Shown: positions 39,413 through 48,681, numbered from the stretch's first letter. The stretch is 64,000 nucleotides of DNA from Symbiodinium natans (GCA_905221605.1 CAJNDS010002079.1:900001-964000); one strand, 5' to 3'. The notes: generated by a model not told the origin, from the sequence alone. Program-made: numbers and translations.

Positions 39413-39496
39413 CTGCAGCCCTAAACCCTAAACCCTAAACCCTAAACCCTAAACCCTAAACCCTAAACCCTAAACCCTAAACCCTAAACCCTAAAC

Positions 39497-39595
39497 CCTA
39501 AGATGGTCGAAATTCGAGCTTTGTCAGCTTCCTGCCCAGCTGGGCGCGCAGGTCGCTCCTCCACGTCCCCAAGCTCTGGTTGGACTTCGTGTGGG
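39497..39595 (-). CDS. Candidate M2 exon
   Basis: Acceptor CCTTGAAG; frame PHEVQPELGDVEERPARPAG continues to TTAGG/GTTTAGGG. Its phase does not join the neighbours at 39,412 and 39,773 directly, so frame or inclusion is uncertain. Confidence 0.4.
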
Positions 39596-39772
39596 CTTCA
39601 AGGCGGAGCCCCAAAACCCTAAACCCCTAAACCCCTAAACCCCTACACCCCTAAACCCCAAAAACCCCAAAAACCCCAAAACCCCAAAACCCCTAAACCC
39701 CTCAACCCTGAACCCCTAAACCCTAAACCGAAACCCTAAACCCAAAACCCTAAACCCTAAACCCTAAACTAC

Positions 39773-39859
39773 CCAGCGTGTTTCCCTGAACCCCCACACC
39801 CTCGCCATGCTGCAGTCTTCGTAGAACTCGAGAGGTCCCCCGTTGAGCTTTCGGCCCAC
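39773..39859 (-). CDS. M2 exon
   Basis: Acceptor AAGAAACCAG, donor TGG/GTAGTTTAGG; 29 codons, phase 0/0 (VGRKLNGGPLEFYEDCSMAR). Confidence 0.55.
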
Positions 39860-39881
39860 CTGGTTTCTTGATTTGTTGTTG

Positions 39882-40051
39882 GGTTTAGGGTTTAGGGTTT
39901 AGGGTTTAGGGTTTAGGGTTTAGGGTTTAGGGTTTTAGGGTTTAGGGTTTAGGGTTTAGGGTTTAGGGTTTGGGGTTTAGGGTTTAGGGTTTAGGTTTTA
40001 GGGTTTAGGGTTTGGTGCCGGGGCAGGGGGTGGGGGGGGGGGGGGGGGGGG
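39882..40051 (+). repeat. TTTAGGG array and poly-G
   Basis: About 19 units, then a G run of more than 20 bases at 40,030-40,051. Confidence 0.95.
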
Positions 40052-40099
40052 ATGTTTTGGGGTTTAGGGTTTCGGGTTATCTTGGGGTTTAGGGTTTAG

Positions 40100-40204
40100 G
40101 ATGACATGTTGGTAGCTAATGCTAGAGGCTACAGGGGCCAGACACGCATCGGGCATGTTGGGCAGTTTCTGCACGCTGAAGTTTGCTATTGGACTATGCT
40201 TTAG
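40100..40204 (+). CDS. Candidate terminal exon with array-derived acceptor
   Basis: The last TTTAG of an array acts as acceptor; 34 codons (MLVANARGYRGQTRIGHVGQ, then EVCYWTML) and TAG. Confidence 0.5.
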   Translation, partial: DDMLVANARGYRGQTRIGHVGQFLHAEVCYWTML

Positions 40205-40272
40205 CACCTAGCCTACTGAATTCCCTAAACCCTAAACCCTAAGCCCTAAGCCCTAAAGGGTTTAGGGTTGAG

Positions 40273-40368
40273 GGCGGTTGTGAACGGAGAGAAAGCGAAG
40301 GTGCATGGAGCCAGCCATACGAAATCCAAGTGCAGAAGGACGCGCTCCAAGCGAAAGTTCGATTCAAG
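40273..40368 (+). CDS. Candidate exon
   Basis: Reads CERRESEGAWSQPYEIQVQK then DALQAKVRFK with donor AAG/GTTTAG leading into an array. Phase 0/0. Confidence 0.5.
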
Positions 40369-40369
40369 G

Positions 40370-40436
40370 TTTAGGTTTAGGGTTTAGGGTTTAGGGTTTA
40401 GGGTTTAGGGTTTAGGGTTTAGGGTTTAGGGTTTTG
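40370..40436 (+). repeat. TTTAGGG array
   Basis: Nine units starting at the donor of the exon at 40,273. Confidence 0.95.
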
Positions 40437-40769
40437 GGTGAATCAAAACCAAAGCCTAGCCAAGGATTCCTCTGCATCTTACTGAGAGAAAGCCCACGCC
40501 GAAGCACACACACCCTCAAAGCCGAACCACGAGAATCACAAGCCTGGTATTTCGAGACGCCATGCAGCATGCACGCGCGGGAGCCCCTAAACCCTAAACC
40601 CTAAACCCTAAACCCTAAACCCCTAAACCCTAAACCCTGAACCCTGAACCCTAAATTCCTCACAAAATTCTTTAGCACAGCTGGGGCTTGTAAAGTGAAG
40701 TGCGTGGTGTTTAAGGGTTGGGATCCAGGGTTGAGATAAGGAAGGCTTCAAACTATGGGCGCAGTCCTC

Positions 40770-41165
40770 AGAAGTAGACTAGTTCATGGTTGGGATAGTA
40801 TCAAAAAGCTAAATATCTATTCCTTTTTGAGTTTAAGTACCCTTAAACATCCTGTAAAAATGTAAACTGTTGCCCATTGTTACCCCACTATGACAGAGTA
40901 GAGTCCCTCTCTCCTTTTTCCTATGGTCTTATTCTGGGCCCTCTAGCTCGGTAGCCGTAGACCCGCAAAACTAGAGGGCTTGGCCCCTCATATGTAGGGT
41001 ACCCAGAAAGGGACCATAATTTAGAGAACTGACCAGAAGAGAGGGATCTCGGGGTCTATGTGACCATATGGTTGGGCCTTAAAAAGGGGTTCCTAGTCAG
41101 GGGTTCCTATTCAGTAAATCTGGAGCCCAAGTATACACCATGGGGTACATGGACCCCTGTGAGCC
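40770..41165. other. Nested inverted repeats, no gene
   Basis: gtagagtccctctctcc / gagagggatctcggg and ggtagccgtagaccc modules suggest one or two inverted-repeat elements. The right part (catatggttgggcctt ... ggtacatggacccc) recurs near 45,930. Confidence 0.5.
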
Positions 41166-41237
41166 CTACGCCCACCCCCTAAACCCTAAACCCTAAACCC
41201 TAAACCCGAAACCCGAAACCCTAAACCCTAAACCCAG

Positions 41238-41309
41238 AAAAAGCAGAAAAAGCGCCGACGCCTCTTGGATTCGAGGCGTAAGGCCTTCAACGACGTCCTG
41301 CCCGGCGAG
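41238..41309 (+). CDS. Candidate exon, lysine/arginine-rich
   Basis: CCCAG acceptor next to a C-strand array; reads KKQKKRRRLLDSRRKAFNDV then LPGE/GTGCTC. The basic cluster could be a nuclear localisation signal. Confidence 0.45.
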
Positions 41310-41353
41310 GTGCTCTTCGGGGCTTAGCAGGGCCTTGGCTTAACAAGGGTTTC

Positions 41354-41458
41354 TAGACCCGAGAGTAACCTAGGAATAAAAAGGTTTGGTTTTAAGGGGA
41401 TTATCAGGGAACCCCAACCCTTAAAAAGGCAAAAAAGCGCCTACTCCCGGTCCTAGGT
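41354..41458 (+). mobile_element. ACCCGGGAGTAACC-family element
   Basis: tctagacccgagagtaacc at left, gcctactcccggtcctag at right. Confidence 0.75.
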
Positions 41459-41572
41459 TTGGGGTTGTTTCGGGCTTATGGTTTAGGGAAAAGGGCGTGG
41501 GCTTAGGGTTGGTTTTTTAGTTTAGGGCTTGGGGCTTGTGATTTCGCTTCTGGATGCTTCTAAAGCTACTGC

Positions 41573-41800
41573 ATGAACCCCTTTCAGGGTCAAGTCGATA
41601 TTGCATGGGTACATGGACCCTTAGGGAGGAAAGGGGTTTGGGAGTCCCTAAAGCCTAAAGAAAGCTCTAAACCCCTTCCTTGGTGCTTTGACAAGAACCT
41701 TGAGAGTTTAAGGCAACTCCTGTGCAGTGATTTCGGGGCTCCCCTCCCCTCACCCCACCCCCCCCCCCCCCCTCCCCAACCCCTAACCCCTAACCCCTAA
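41573..41800 (+). CDS. Open frame, unknown protein
   Basis: 75 codons from ATG (MNPFQGQVDIAWVHGPLG; KNLESLRQLLCSDFGAPLP) ending in a proline tail translated from a poly-C/CCCTAAC tract, so the 3' third is spurious. It includes an element-like ggtacatggaccc. Confidence 0.35.
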   Translation: MNPFQGQVDIAWVHGPLGRKGVWESLKPKESSKPLPWCFDKNLESLRQLLCSDFGAPLPSPHPPPPPPQPLTPNP

Positions 41801-41829
41801 CCCCTAACCCCTAACCCCTAAACCCCAAG

Positions 41830-41956
41830 TCTACCATGCGAGGGTCGCCCGAAACCCACAATTTCTGCGACTGTGAACTTATCTTTTGACCAACGCAGGG
41901 ATTATGTTGCGGTTGTTTTGGGGGTGTTCCTCGGTACTGGTGTACTTCAAACAGCC
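41830..41956 (+). CDS. Two candidate exon fragments
   Basis: STMRGSPETHNFCD (41,830-41,872) and IMLRLFWGCSSVLVYFKQP with TAA (41,899-41,956) are in compatible phase, but a 26-bp intron between them would be abnormally short. Confidence 0.3.
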
Positions 41957-42027
41957 CTAAACCCTAAACCCTAAACCCTAAACCCTAAACCCTAAACCCT
42001 AAGCCCTAAACCCCAACATTTCGAAAG

Positions 42028-42361
42028 GGTCGGGGTTGAGCGACACGATGTTTCGGGCTTGCCGGCTTTAAGGGAATTTAGTTGTTGTAGCTTGGGATGT
42101 TCCCCCCGATACTAGCAGTCTGGGGATTCTAGTACTCCCCACTATAATCCCTTTTTCTTGGCTGCACTTAGTAGGGTAGCTTATAAAGTAAAGTTTTAAC
42201 TGGCTTATGAAGAAGCCCAATAAACCCAACAAGGCTGAGGATCTAAAGTTACAGTAAAGCACCACAAAGATTTAGGACTGTTAGGATAAGGGGGAACGTT
42301 CCAAGTTGTAGCGTTTTTCCGGAACTCTCAAACCCAGAGAACTCGATGAGCCCTATCAGCC
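42028..42361 (+). CDS. Exon interrupted by an inverted-repeat element
   Basis: 42,028-42,091 reads VGVERHDVSGLPALREFSCC plus S; 42,313-42,361 continues VFPELSNPENSMSPIS before C/GTAGGG. Between them lies a 213-bp element plus one copy of an 8-bp direct repeat. Removing the element and one repeat joins the halves in frame. Unknown protein. Confidence 0.6.
42084..42312 (+). mobile_element. GGGATGTTCCCCC element with 8-bp target duplication and nested element
   Basis: Flanked by GTTGTAGC at 42,084-42,091 and 42,305-42,312. Terminal inverted repeats TTGGGATGTTCCCCC / gggggaacgttccaa. A second element (agtagggtagct family, about 42,165-42,275) is nested inside. Confidence 0.8.
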
Positions 42362-42585
42362 GTAGGGTTTAGGGTTTAGGGTTTAGGGCTTAGGGTTTAG
42401 GGTTTAGGGTTCAGGCAGAAGGCCCTGTGTGGCTGAGCCCGAAACTGTAGACCTTACGTCCGAAAACCCTGGACCTTACCCTTAAAGCCCGAAATCTCAA
42501 ATCTTAAGCCCTCGAACCTTAAGAAGCCTAAACCCTAAACCTCAAACAACCCTAAGCCCTCAACCCAAGAGCTTAACAAGCCCAG

Positions 42586-42639
42586 ATGTCGTGCCTCGGG
42601 GTTCGTAACATTGTACACGAAGATGCGCACCTGTCATGG
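42586..42639 (+). CDS. Candidate exon
   Basis: CCCAG acceptor; reads MSCLGVRNIVHEDAHLSW; donor TGG/GTTCCCC is the start of the next element. Confidence 0.5.
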
Positions 42640-42738
42640 GTTCCCCTACTAGCCCCCTCCCCTAGCTTCCCACCACAATTTCAGTTATTTTGGGGATGAT
42701 TAAGCCTGATTAAGGTCATTTAAGGGGGGAACCTAGGG

Positions 42739-42770
<32 letters not shown>

Positions 42771-42899
42771 TAGTAACCCTAAACCCCAAACCCTAAACCC
42801 TAAACCCTAAACCCTAAACCCTAAACCCTAAACCCTAAACCCTAACCCCAAACCCCAAACCCTGAACCCTAGGCGGGGGTAGTATAGAGGAGGGGGCAG
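42640..42899 (+). mobile_element. GTTCCCCTACTAGCC element with poly-G and array inside
   Basis: Left end gttcccctactagccccc, right-end complement gggggtagtatagaggag, ending GGGGCAG. A G run of over 30 bases and a CCCTAAA array lie inside. Same family as 16,364. Confidence 0.6.
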
Positions 42900-43037
42900 T
42901 ATGGAAGCCCAAAAATCTGGAGCCCCTCTTTTTGAGGGTCTAGTGCTCTGAAAGTTGACGTAGGGTTTAGGGTTTAGGGTTTAGGGTTTAGGGTTTCGGG
43001 TTTAGGGCTAGAACAGATGTTTTTCTTTTTGTTATAG

Positions 43038-43143
43038 GGCTCTGAAGGGAGGTGGGTTCTTGGGGGTAGGTAACCTTAGGGAAGCTTCGGGAGATTCGGG
43101 AACCTCGGGTTGCCAAAACCCCCCCTAAGAACCTCCCTCCCAG
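43038..43143 (+). mobile_element. Inverted-repeat element (GGGAGG...TTCTTGGGGG family)
   Basis: gaagggaggtgggttcttggg and cctaagaacctccctccc are inverted repeats. Confidence 0.65.
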
Positions 43144-43145
43144 GG

Positions 43146-43231
43146 TTTAGGGCTTAGGGTTTAGGGTTTAGGGTTTAGGGTTTAGGGTTTAGGGTTTAGG
43201 GTTTAGGGTTTAGGGTTTAGGGTTTAGGGTG
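43146..43231 (+). repeat. TTTAGGG array
   Basis: Twelve units. Confidence 0.97.
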
Positions 43232-43251
43232 AACCCTACAATGCATTACAG

Positions 43252-43323
43252 GGTTCAAGGCTTCGCTTATCATTCTTCTTGCAAGCTCATGGGATGTTCG
43301 CAGACGCTGTCGATATGGTCTGA
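43252..43323 (+). CDS. Candidate terminal exon
   Basis: Acceptor ATGCATTACAG; GSRLRLSFFLQAHGMFADAV then DMV and TGA. Confidence 0.4.
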   Translation, partial: GSRLRLSFFLQAHGMFADAVDMV

Positions 43324-43426
43324 CATCGTGACCCTAAACCCTAAAACACCAAAACTAAACCCTAAACCCTAAAACCCAAAACCCCAAACCCTAAACCCTA
43401 AACCCTAAACCCTTGCAAGACCCCAG

Positions 43427-43488
43427 AAGAACCTAGGCTCTGCTTGGGAGCTCAGAATGTTGGGCTTTAGGAGTTTGCTCTGTCGGAC
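43427..43488 (+). CDS. Candidate exon
   Basis: GACCCCAG acceptor, AC/GTAGGG donor; KNLGSAWELRMLGFRSLLCR. Confidence 0.4.
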
Positions 43489-43724
43489 GTAGGGCTTAGG
43501 ATTTGGGTTTAGGGTGTAGAGTTTAGGGTTTAGGGTTTTAGGGTTTAGGGTTTAGGGTTCAGGGTTTAGAGGGGAATTCTAGGGCTTTGGATTAAAGGTG
43601 TAGGAATTCGGGATTTAGGGTGTCACCTTCATGGACCCACAGAGGACCGACGACAACCATTGGCTAAGCGGCATTGCCTAGCATTTCCTTTGACAGCCTA
43701 ACATGGAGTTTAAACGAACACCTA

Positions 43725-43975
43725 ACCCTTAAACCCTAAACCCTGTAACCCTACAACCCTAGAACCCTAAAACCCTAAACACCTAAAACCCTAAAACCCT
43801 AAAACCCTAAAACCCTAAAAGCCTAAAACCCTGAGACCCTAAGACCCTAAAACCCGAAAACCCGAAAACCCGAAAACCCGAAAACCCTAAAACCCTAAAA
43901 CCCCAACACCCTAAAACCCTAAAACCCCCTAAAATCCTACACCCCACAACCCTAAAACCATAACACCCTGACCCC
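43725..43975 (+). repeat. CCCTAAAA octamer array with variants
   Basis: CCCTAAAA and CCCGAAAA octamers; each variant forms a short homogeneous run. Confidence 0.95.
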
Positions 43976-44199
43976 CAAAGCCCAAATTCAAGGGTCAGCT
44001 GCGGCGTCCTTTAGGACGTGCAGCCTTCACTCTTCGGGGCTTAGGACCGAGGGTTAGGGTTCAGGGTTTAGGGTTTAGGGTTTAGGGTTTAGGGTTTAGG
44101 GTTTAGGGTTCAGGGTTCAGGGTTCAGGTTTTAGGGTTTAGGGTTTAGGGTTGAAAAAGTAAAGCCTCTGAACCCGACACTGCGGCCTAGCCTGTATAG

Positions 44200-44304
44200 C
44201 TTAGTAGCCCAGTAACCATAGTCTTATAAGGGCACTTTTTTGGGTTGGTTACTTTATAAGGGAACCCTGGACCAAAAAAAGGGTAAAGGGTACCACTGGG
44301 CTAC
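44200..44304 (-). mobile_element. CTTGGTAG-family element as a complete intron
   Basis: On the minus strand it runs GTAGCCCAGTGGTACC ... GGTTACTGGGCTACTAAG: inverted repeats whose ends are GT and AG. An ATAG direct repeat flanks the element. It lies directly 3' of the exon at 44,305. Copies at 15,420 and 18,226. Confidence 0.75.
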
Positions 44305-44410
44305 CAAGATAGGAGCCTCTTGTGCCGTGATTGTTGCGCGCCTCTTTCCCGCGCTGGCAGTAATTCTGCCGCTCGAAGGGGTGCGTGGCGATGCACTGGT
44401 CGTAGATCTC
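44305..44410 (-). CDS. M2 exon, cysteine-containing
   Basis: Acceptor CCTTGCCAG; 35 codons (EIYDQCIATHPFERQNYCQR, then GKEARNNHGTRGSYL). Phase 0 in, as left by 45,624. Antisense frames are open but Ala/Leu/Val-rich, typical of the non-coding strand. Confidence 0.6.
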
Positions 44411-44427
44411 CTGGCAAGGACCCCTAA

Positions 44428-44550
44428 ACCCTAAATCATAGCCCTAAACCCTAAACCCTAAACCCTAAACCCTAAACCCTAAACCCTAAACCCTAAACCC
44501 TAAACCCTAAACCCTAAACCCTAAACCCTAAACCCTAAACCCTAAACCCT
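44428..44550 (+). repeat. Telomere-type (CCCTAAA)n array
   Basis: About 16 units. Confidence 0.97.
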
Positions 44551-44554
44551 GTCC

Positions 44555-44670
44555 TATCGCCTATCATCTTAGGGCAACTTCATGGTCCCTTGGTATGGGC
44601 CTTTCAGAGGGGACCCCTTATATACCCCTTATACACCCTATAGAACCCAAGGGCCCATACTTCAGAAGAG
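44555..44670 (+). mobile_element. GGGCCCATACTTCAGAA family element
   Basis: Contains ttggtatgggcctttcagag and caagggcccatacttcagaa as inverted halves; related text at 35,580 and 52,690. Confidence 0.55.
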
Positions 44671-44805
44671 CCCTTTGGGGTTTAGGGTTTAGGGTTTAGG
44701 GTTTAGGGTTTAGGGTTTAGGGTTTAGGGTTTGGGGCTTGGGGTGTGGGGTTTGGGGTTTAGGGTTTACAATATTTAGGGCTCATCAAACTACCCTTAGA
44801 TAGAA

Positions 44806-44930
44806 TGCCTAGACCCGAGGCTAACCTAGGAATACAGAGAGTGCCCTTTTGGGTTTCAAGGGGCTTACAAGGGAACCCAAACCCTTAAAAAAGGGACTGA
44901 GGGCCTACTCTAGGTCCTAGATACTACGAG
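44806..44930 (+). mobile_element. ACCCGGGAGTAACC-family element
   Basis: cctagacccgaggctaacc at left, gcctactctaggtcctag at right. Confidence 0.7.
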
Positions 44931-45029
44931 AGGAGCCCACATACCCATAAAGAAGGGCCCCTCAACCCTAAACGCCCTACGCCCCCAACCCTAAAACCCA
45001 AAACCCAAAACCCTAAACCCTGCACCCGA

Positions 45030-45112
45030 ATGATTGAAACGATTCTTTGGTTTGCGCGTGAATCGGCTGCTCAAGGAAGAGAAGAGACTTGCTTTCGGGC
45101 GTCAAGACCACC
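45030..45112. CDS. Coding-like island, strand unclear
   Basis: Plus frame FFGLRVNRLLKEEKRLAFGR is very protein-like but lacks an upstream AG; minus frame KSLLFLEQPIHAQTKES has good acceptor and donor. Confidence 0.35.
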
Positions 45113-45623
45113 CGGGGGGGGGGGGGGGGAGGAGGAGCCCTAAACTACCGTAAACAGTAAACCTTGAACAGTAAACCCTAAACCCTCAAGCCCCTGTAAC
45201 TTGAAATTATTCAGAATCTCAGAAGCTTAAAAACCGAAACTTCCCTCGACACTTTCCCCAGACCTGAACCCTGAATGATTTCAATAAACCCTAAACCCTA
45301 AACTCTAAACCAAAAACTGATCTGAAAATGCCAGAAAGCTGCCAGTCCGCAGCTTGATTGAAAGGGGCTGGCAAGCAAAGTCTTCCGGGGGCTTTCGCGA
45401 TGTTTCGGGTTTAGGGCAGGGATGTTTGGGGCTTAGGGTTCAGGGTTTAGGGTTCAGGGTTTAGGGTTTAGGCGACAATGCCTCCTTCTGCTTCATGCTT
45501 CCGAGCGGTCGAGGGTTTGGGAATCAGGGTGTTTTAGGCTGGAGTCCTTCCGAGCCCCCGAGGCCCTAAGCCCTAAGCCCTAAGCCCTAAACCCCGAACC
45601 CTTATAAACCCTAAAACCCTCAC

Positions 45624-45701
45624 CTTGTCACTCCGGGTGAACTCATCTCGCTGGCGTGCTTCGCAGCCTCGGAACTGCTCGATGGGGCCTAGCGCCCACT
45701 C
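45624..45701 (-). CDS. M2 exon
   Basis: Acceptor CTTCTGGCAG, donor GACAAG/GTGAGG, 26 codons in phase 0/0 (EWALGPIEQFRGCEARQRDE, then FTRSDK). One of the best-supported exons; joins 44,305 in phase. Confidence 0.65.
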
Positions 45702-45744
45702 CTGCCAGAAGGCTCACGCTAAAGGGTGGTTTGGGTTTAGGGTA

Positions 45745-45918
45745 TAGGGTATAGGGTTTAGGGTTTAGGGTTTAGGGTTCAGGGTTCAGGGTTCAGGGTT
45801 TAGGGTTCAGGGTTCAGGGTTCAGGGTTCAGGGTTCAGGGTTCAGGGTTCAGGGTTCAGGGTTCAGGGTTCAGGGTTCAGGGTTCAGGGTTCAGGGTTTA
45901 GGGTTCAGGGTTCAGGGT
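45745..45918 (+). repeat. TTCAGGG array
   Basis: Over 20 TTCAGGG heptamers with a few TTTAGGG. TTCAGGG is the Plasmodium-type telomere variant; here it grades into TTTAGGG. Confidence 0.97.
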
Positions 45919-46188
45919 CCATGTACCCATACAGTTGGGCCTTGAAAGGGGTTCCCACATAGAAGCTTTTAGGCCCAAGAAAACCCGATATGGCTACATG
46001 GACCCTTACAGGGTTCAAGGGTTCAAGGTTTAGGGCTGAGGGTTGAGGGACCCTAAACCCTAGATCCTCAACCCCAAACCCTAAACCTCATAGGGTTCAA
46101 AGCTTCGGGTACGAAGCTCTGAAGCCCCCCCGAAGCTTCTCCCCCTGCCCCAAGGCTCCACCCAGACTACGCCGTGACTACGCTTTAC

Positions 46189-46245
46189 GAGTAGAAACCA
46201 TGACTGACATTATTGGCCAGGATTGCGAAGTAGTCTTCCAATGGG
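46189..46245 (-). CDS. M2 exon (candidate)
   Basis: Acceptor GCTGCCAG, donor CTC/GTAAAGC; PLEDYFAILANNVSHGFY. An earlier GTCAGT donor is possible. Confidence 0.5.
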
Positions 46246-46255
46246 CTGGCAGCCA

Positions 46256-46338
46256 CGGTTTAGGGTTTAGGGTTTAGGGTTTAGGGTTTAGGGTTTAGGG
46301 TTTAGGGTTTAGGGTTTAGGGTTTAGGGTTTAGGGTTC
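46256..46338 (+). repeat. TTTAGGG array
   Basis: About 12 units between two M2 exon candidates. Confidence 0.97.
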
Positions 46339-46340
46339 AC

Positions 46341-46395
46341 GCAGTGTATGCCAGAGTGACGAGCCGAGGGCGGCAGCCTCCTCCGAGTCGGACAA
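46341..46395 (-). CDS. M2 exon (candidate)
   Basis: Acceptor TGGCCACTCAG, donor C/GTGAACC; LSDSEEAAALGSSLWHTL in phase 0, alternative frames open. Confidence 0.45.
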
Positions 46396-46408
46396 CTGAG
46401 TGGCCAAA

Positions 46409-46521
46409 CCCAGAGACTCCAAAACCCCCTGAATTAGGGAATAGCCCTTATAAAGTCTCATAAGAACCCTAGTATGATTTAAGGTCTATTCCTTAATTTA
46501 AGGGGCTTTGGAGTCTCTGGG
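46409..46521. mobile_element. MITE-like element with ~36-bp terminal inverted repeats
   Basis: cccagagactccaaaacccc... and ...ctttggagtctctggg pair over about 36 bp with few mismatches. Inner part is only about 40 bp. Confidence 0.85.
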
Positions 46522-46571
46522 AATGGCCCTCCACCCCACCTCTGTGGTTCAGAATCAATTGGGGGAGCAAG

Positions 46572-46679
46572 GCTCCCCGGAGCCCTGCCGGAGCTTTGGC
46601 CGCAAGGCCAGAGAGGGAACTTGATATGCGGCTGCGGCCCACAAGGCCCAAGATCGCAGAGCTCATTGCAGCTGCATGA
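46572..46679. CDS. Coding-like island, strand unclear
   Basis: Plus: APRSPAGALAARPERELDMR ... PKIAELIAAA then TGA. Minus: MSSAILGLVGRSRISSSLSG. Both look natural. Confidence 0.4.
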
Positions 46680-46834
46680 AGGGCATCCGGTGATGTTTGC
46701 GGGTTTGGGTTTGCAGGGTTTAGGCCCGGGAAGCTAGGCTAGACAGTCGTTGAGGGAGTCTTGGAAGGTACCGCCCCGAAACCCAAACAAAACCCTAAAC
46801 CCCAAACCCTAAACCGAAAACTCCTCGCCCTTAG

Positions 46835-46977
46835 AACATACTTTGGGAACTCCGAACCCCTTTACCGTAGAAGAACGCCTCAAATGTGCCGAGGACCTGT
46901 GCAAGATGCTGCACCTGGCAGGGGGTCTAGAGGCACACCCTAAAAAACCGACACTAAACCTAAACCCGCGGCCCTAA
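46835..46977. CDS. Coding-like island, strand unclear
   Basis: Plus: acceptor CGCCCTTAG then HTLGTPNPFTVEERLKCAED, LCKMLHLAGGLEAHP. Minus: acceptor CCCTGCCAG then VQHLAQVLGTFEAFFY with donor G/GTAAAG, phase-compatible with 47,003. Confidence 0.45.
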
Positions 46978-47002
46978 ATTCTCAGCCCGACGCCCAAAAA
47001 AC

Positions 47003-47119
47003 CTTTCGTGCCCCAAAAACGGCTGCCTGGTCGGTGGTCCCCGCGCAGAGGAGATCGGGCTGGTTTGAGATTAGCACGTAATCTTTCAACTCCTCAGGGC
47101 ATGTCAACTTTTTGTGGTG
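47003..47119 (-). CDS. M2 exon
   Basis: 39 open codons, phase 0/0, acceptor TTCGGAAG, donor AAG/GTTTTTTG. Reads HHKKLTCPEELKDYVLISNQ then PDLLCAGTTDQAAVFGARK. Composition is strongly protein-like. No family recognised. Confidence 0.65.
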
Positions 47120-47479
47120 CTTCCGAAGTTAGGGTTACTTCTGTGGGGTTTAGGGTTTATAGGCTTTAGGGTTGAGGGTTCTAGGATTGCAGCATTCTAA
47201 AGTTGTGACCATCCATGGGATCAGTTCGCAACATGATGGTTCCCTAAACCCTATAAACCCTAAACCCTAAACCCTAAACCCTAAACCCTAAACCCTAACC
47301 TCTCTCGGGGGGGGGGGGGGGGGGGTGGCACCCCAGAATACCAGGGTGCCCTATGACATCACGGACCCAGGAAGCGGCATTGATTCTTCCCCGTCCGGGA
47401 GGTGTCTTCACCCACGTCGAGACCGTGGCCAGGCAACATGGAGGAGGGTGCAGGTTTAGGGATAAGGGTTAAGGGTTTA

Positions 47480-48112
47480 GGGTTTTAACGGACTTGTCGC
47501 GGAGCTGTAACGGAGCCGTATCGGAAGGCTGCAACGGAGCGCTACCGGCTGTAGCGATGCTGTAACGGAAGCTGTAACGGAGCCGTAGCAGAAGCAGCAA
47601 CTTGATTAGGGACCTGTAACGGAAGTGTAACGGAGCTGTACAACTGAGCTGTAACGGGAGCTGTGGCGGAGCTGTATCGGAGATGTAACGGAGCTGTAAC
47701 GGAGCTGTAGAACTGAGCTGTAACGGAAGCTGTAACGGAGATGTAGCGGAGGTACTTCGAAGCTGTAATGGAGCTGTAACGGAGCTGTAACGGAAGCTGT
47801 AACGGAAGCTGTAACAGAAGCTGTAACGGAGCTGTAACGGAGGTGCAACGGAGCTGTAACGGAGCTGTAACGGAAGCTGTAAAGGAGCTGTAACGGAGGT
47901 GCAAGGGAGCTGTAACGGAGCTGTAACGGAGGTGCATCGGAGCTGTAGCGGAGCTGCAACGGAACTGTAGCGGAAGCTGCAACGGAGCTGTAACGGAGGT
48001 GCAACGGAGCTGTAGCGGAGCTCTATAGAGGAAGCTGTAACGGAGGTGCAACGGAACTGTAACGGAACTGTAGCAGGTGCTGTAACGGAGCTGTAACGGA
48101 GGGCCCACGGTG
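47480..48112 (+). repeat. Minisatellite GGAGCTGTAAC / GGAAGCTGTAAC
   Basis: About 55 units of 11-12 bp with GTGCAAC and GTAGC variants. Three minus-strand frames of 132-217 codons (RYSSVTAPLQL-type) are by-products. Confidence 0.97.
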
Positions 48113-48377
48113 GGTAGCGCAAATCCCATAGTAAATGATGGTAGAGCCCACCGCCAAGTTTAGGGTTTAGGGTTTAGGGGGGAGCTCTCAAGTGGCTCCA
48201 GCTTGTACAGCCTTGGGAACCTCCCGCAGCAACTTGGGGCCTCCAAGGAAGTCGGCTAAGAAAATGATCCGGCCATCTTGGTACCAAAGCCACGGTTTAG
48301 GGTTTAGGGTTTCTGGTTTAGGGTTTAGGGTTTGGGGTTTAGGGTTTCGGGTTTAGGGTTTAGGGTTTAAGGTTTAG

Positions 48378-48520
48378 GCAAGTTTTAGGGTTCTTAGGGC
48401 AGGGAGTTCAAGGGGGGGGTATGTAACTCCCCACTACTCCCTAAGGCTCCCTAAGGCTTCCCCAAGGTTCCCTAGGTACCTAGCCCCCTTGAACCCCCTC
48501 CCTTAAGAACCCTATATTGG
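48378..48520 (+). mobile_element. Inverted-repeat element
   Basis: agggttcttagggcagggagttcaag at left, cttgaaccccctcccttaagaaccct at right: about 35-bp inverted repeats; centre ctccctaaggctccctaagg. Relatives at 37,725, 43,038, 49,722 and 29,600. Confidence 0.85.
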
Positions 48521-48681
48521 TACCCAGGCGGTGGGCAAACAGGAGTTCTTTATCGACCCCCCATGCTAAGACTAAAGATTGATTCCAAGTGTCTGGTTAG
48601 GCCTTAGGGTTTGGGCGACTAGCACTCTAAACGCCCCAACCTCTCGAATTACTTGGGCCCTCAACCCCCCCCCCCCCCCAG

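Noticed and set aside
42900-42937. Exon MEAQKSGAPLFE after the element at 42,640
   Set aside because: Phase does not match the preceding exon and another frame is also open; left out of the gene calls.
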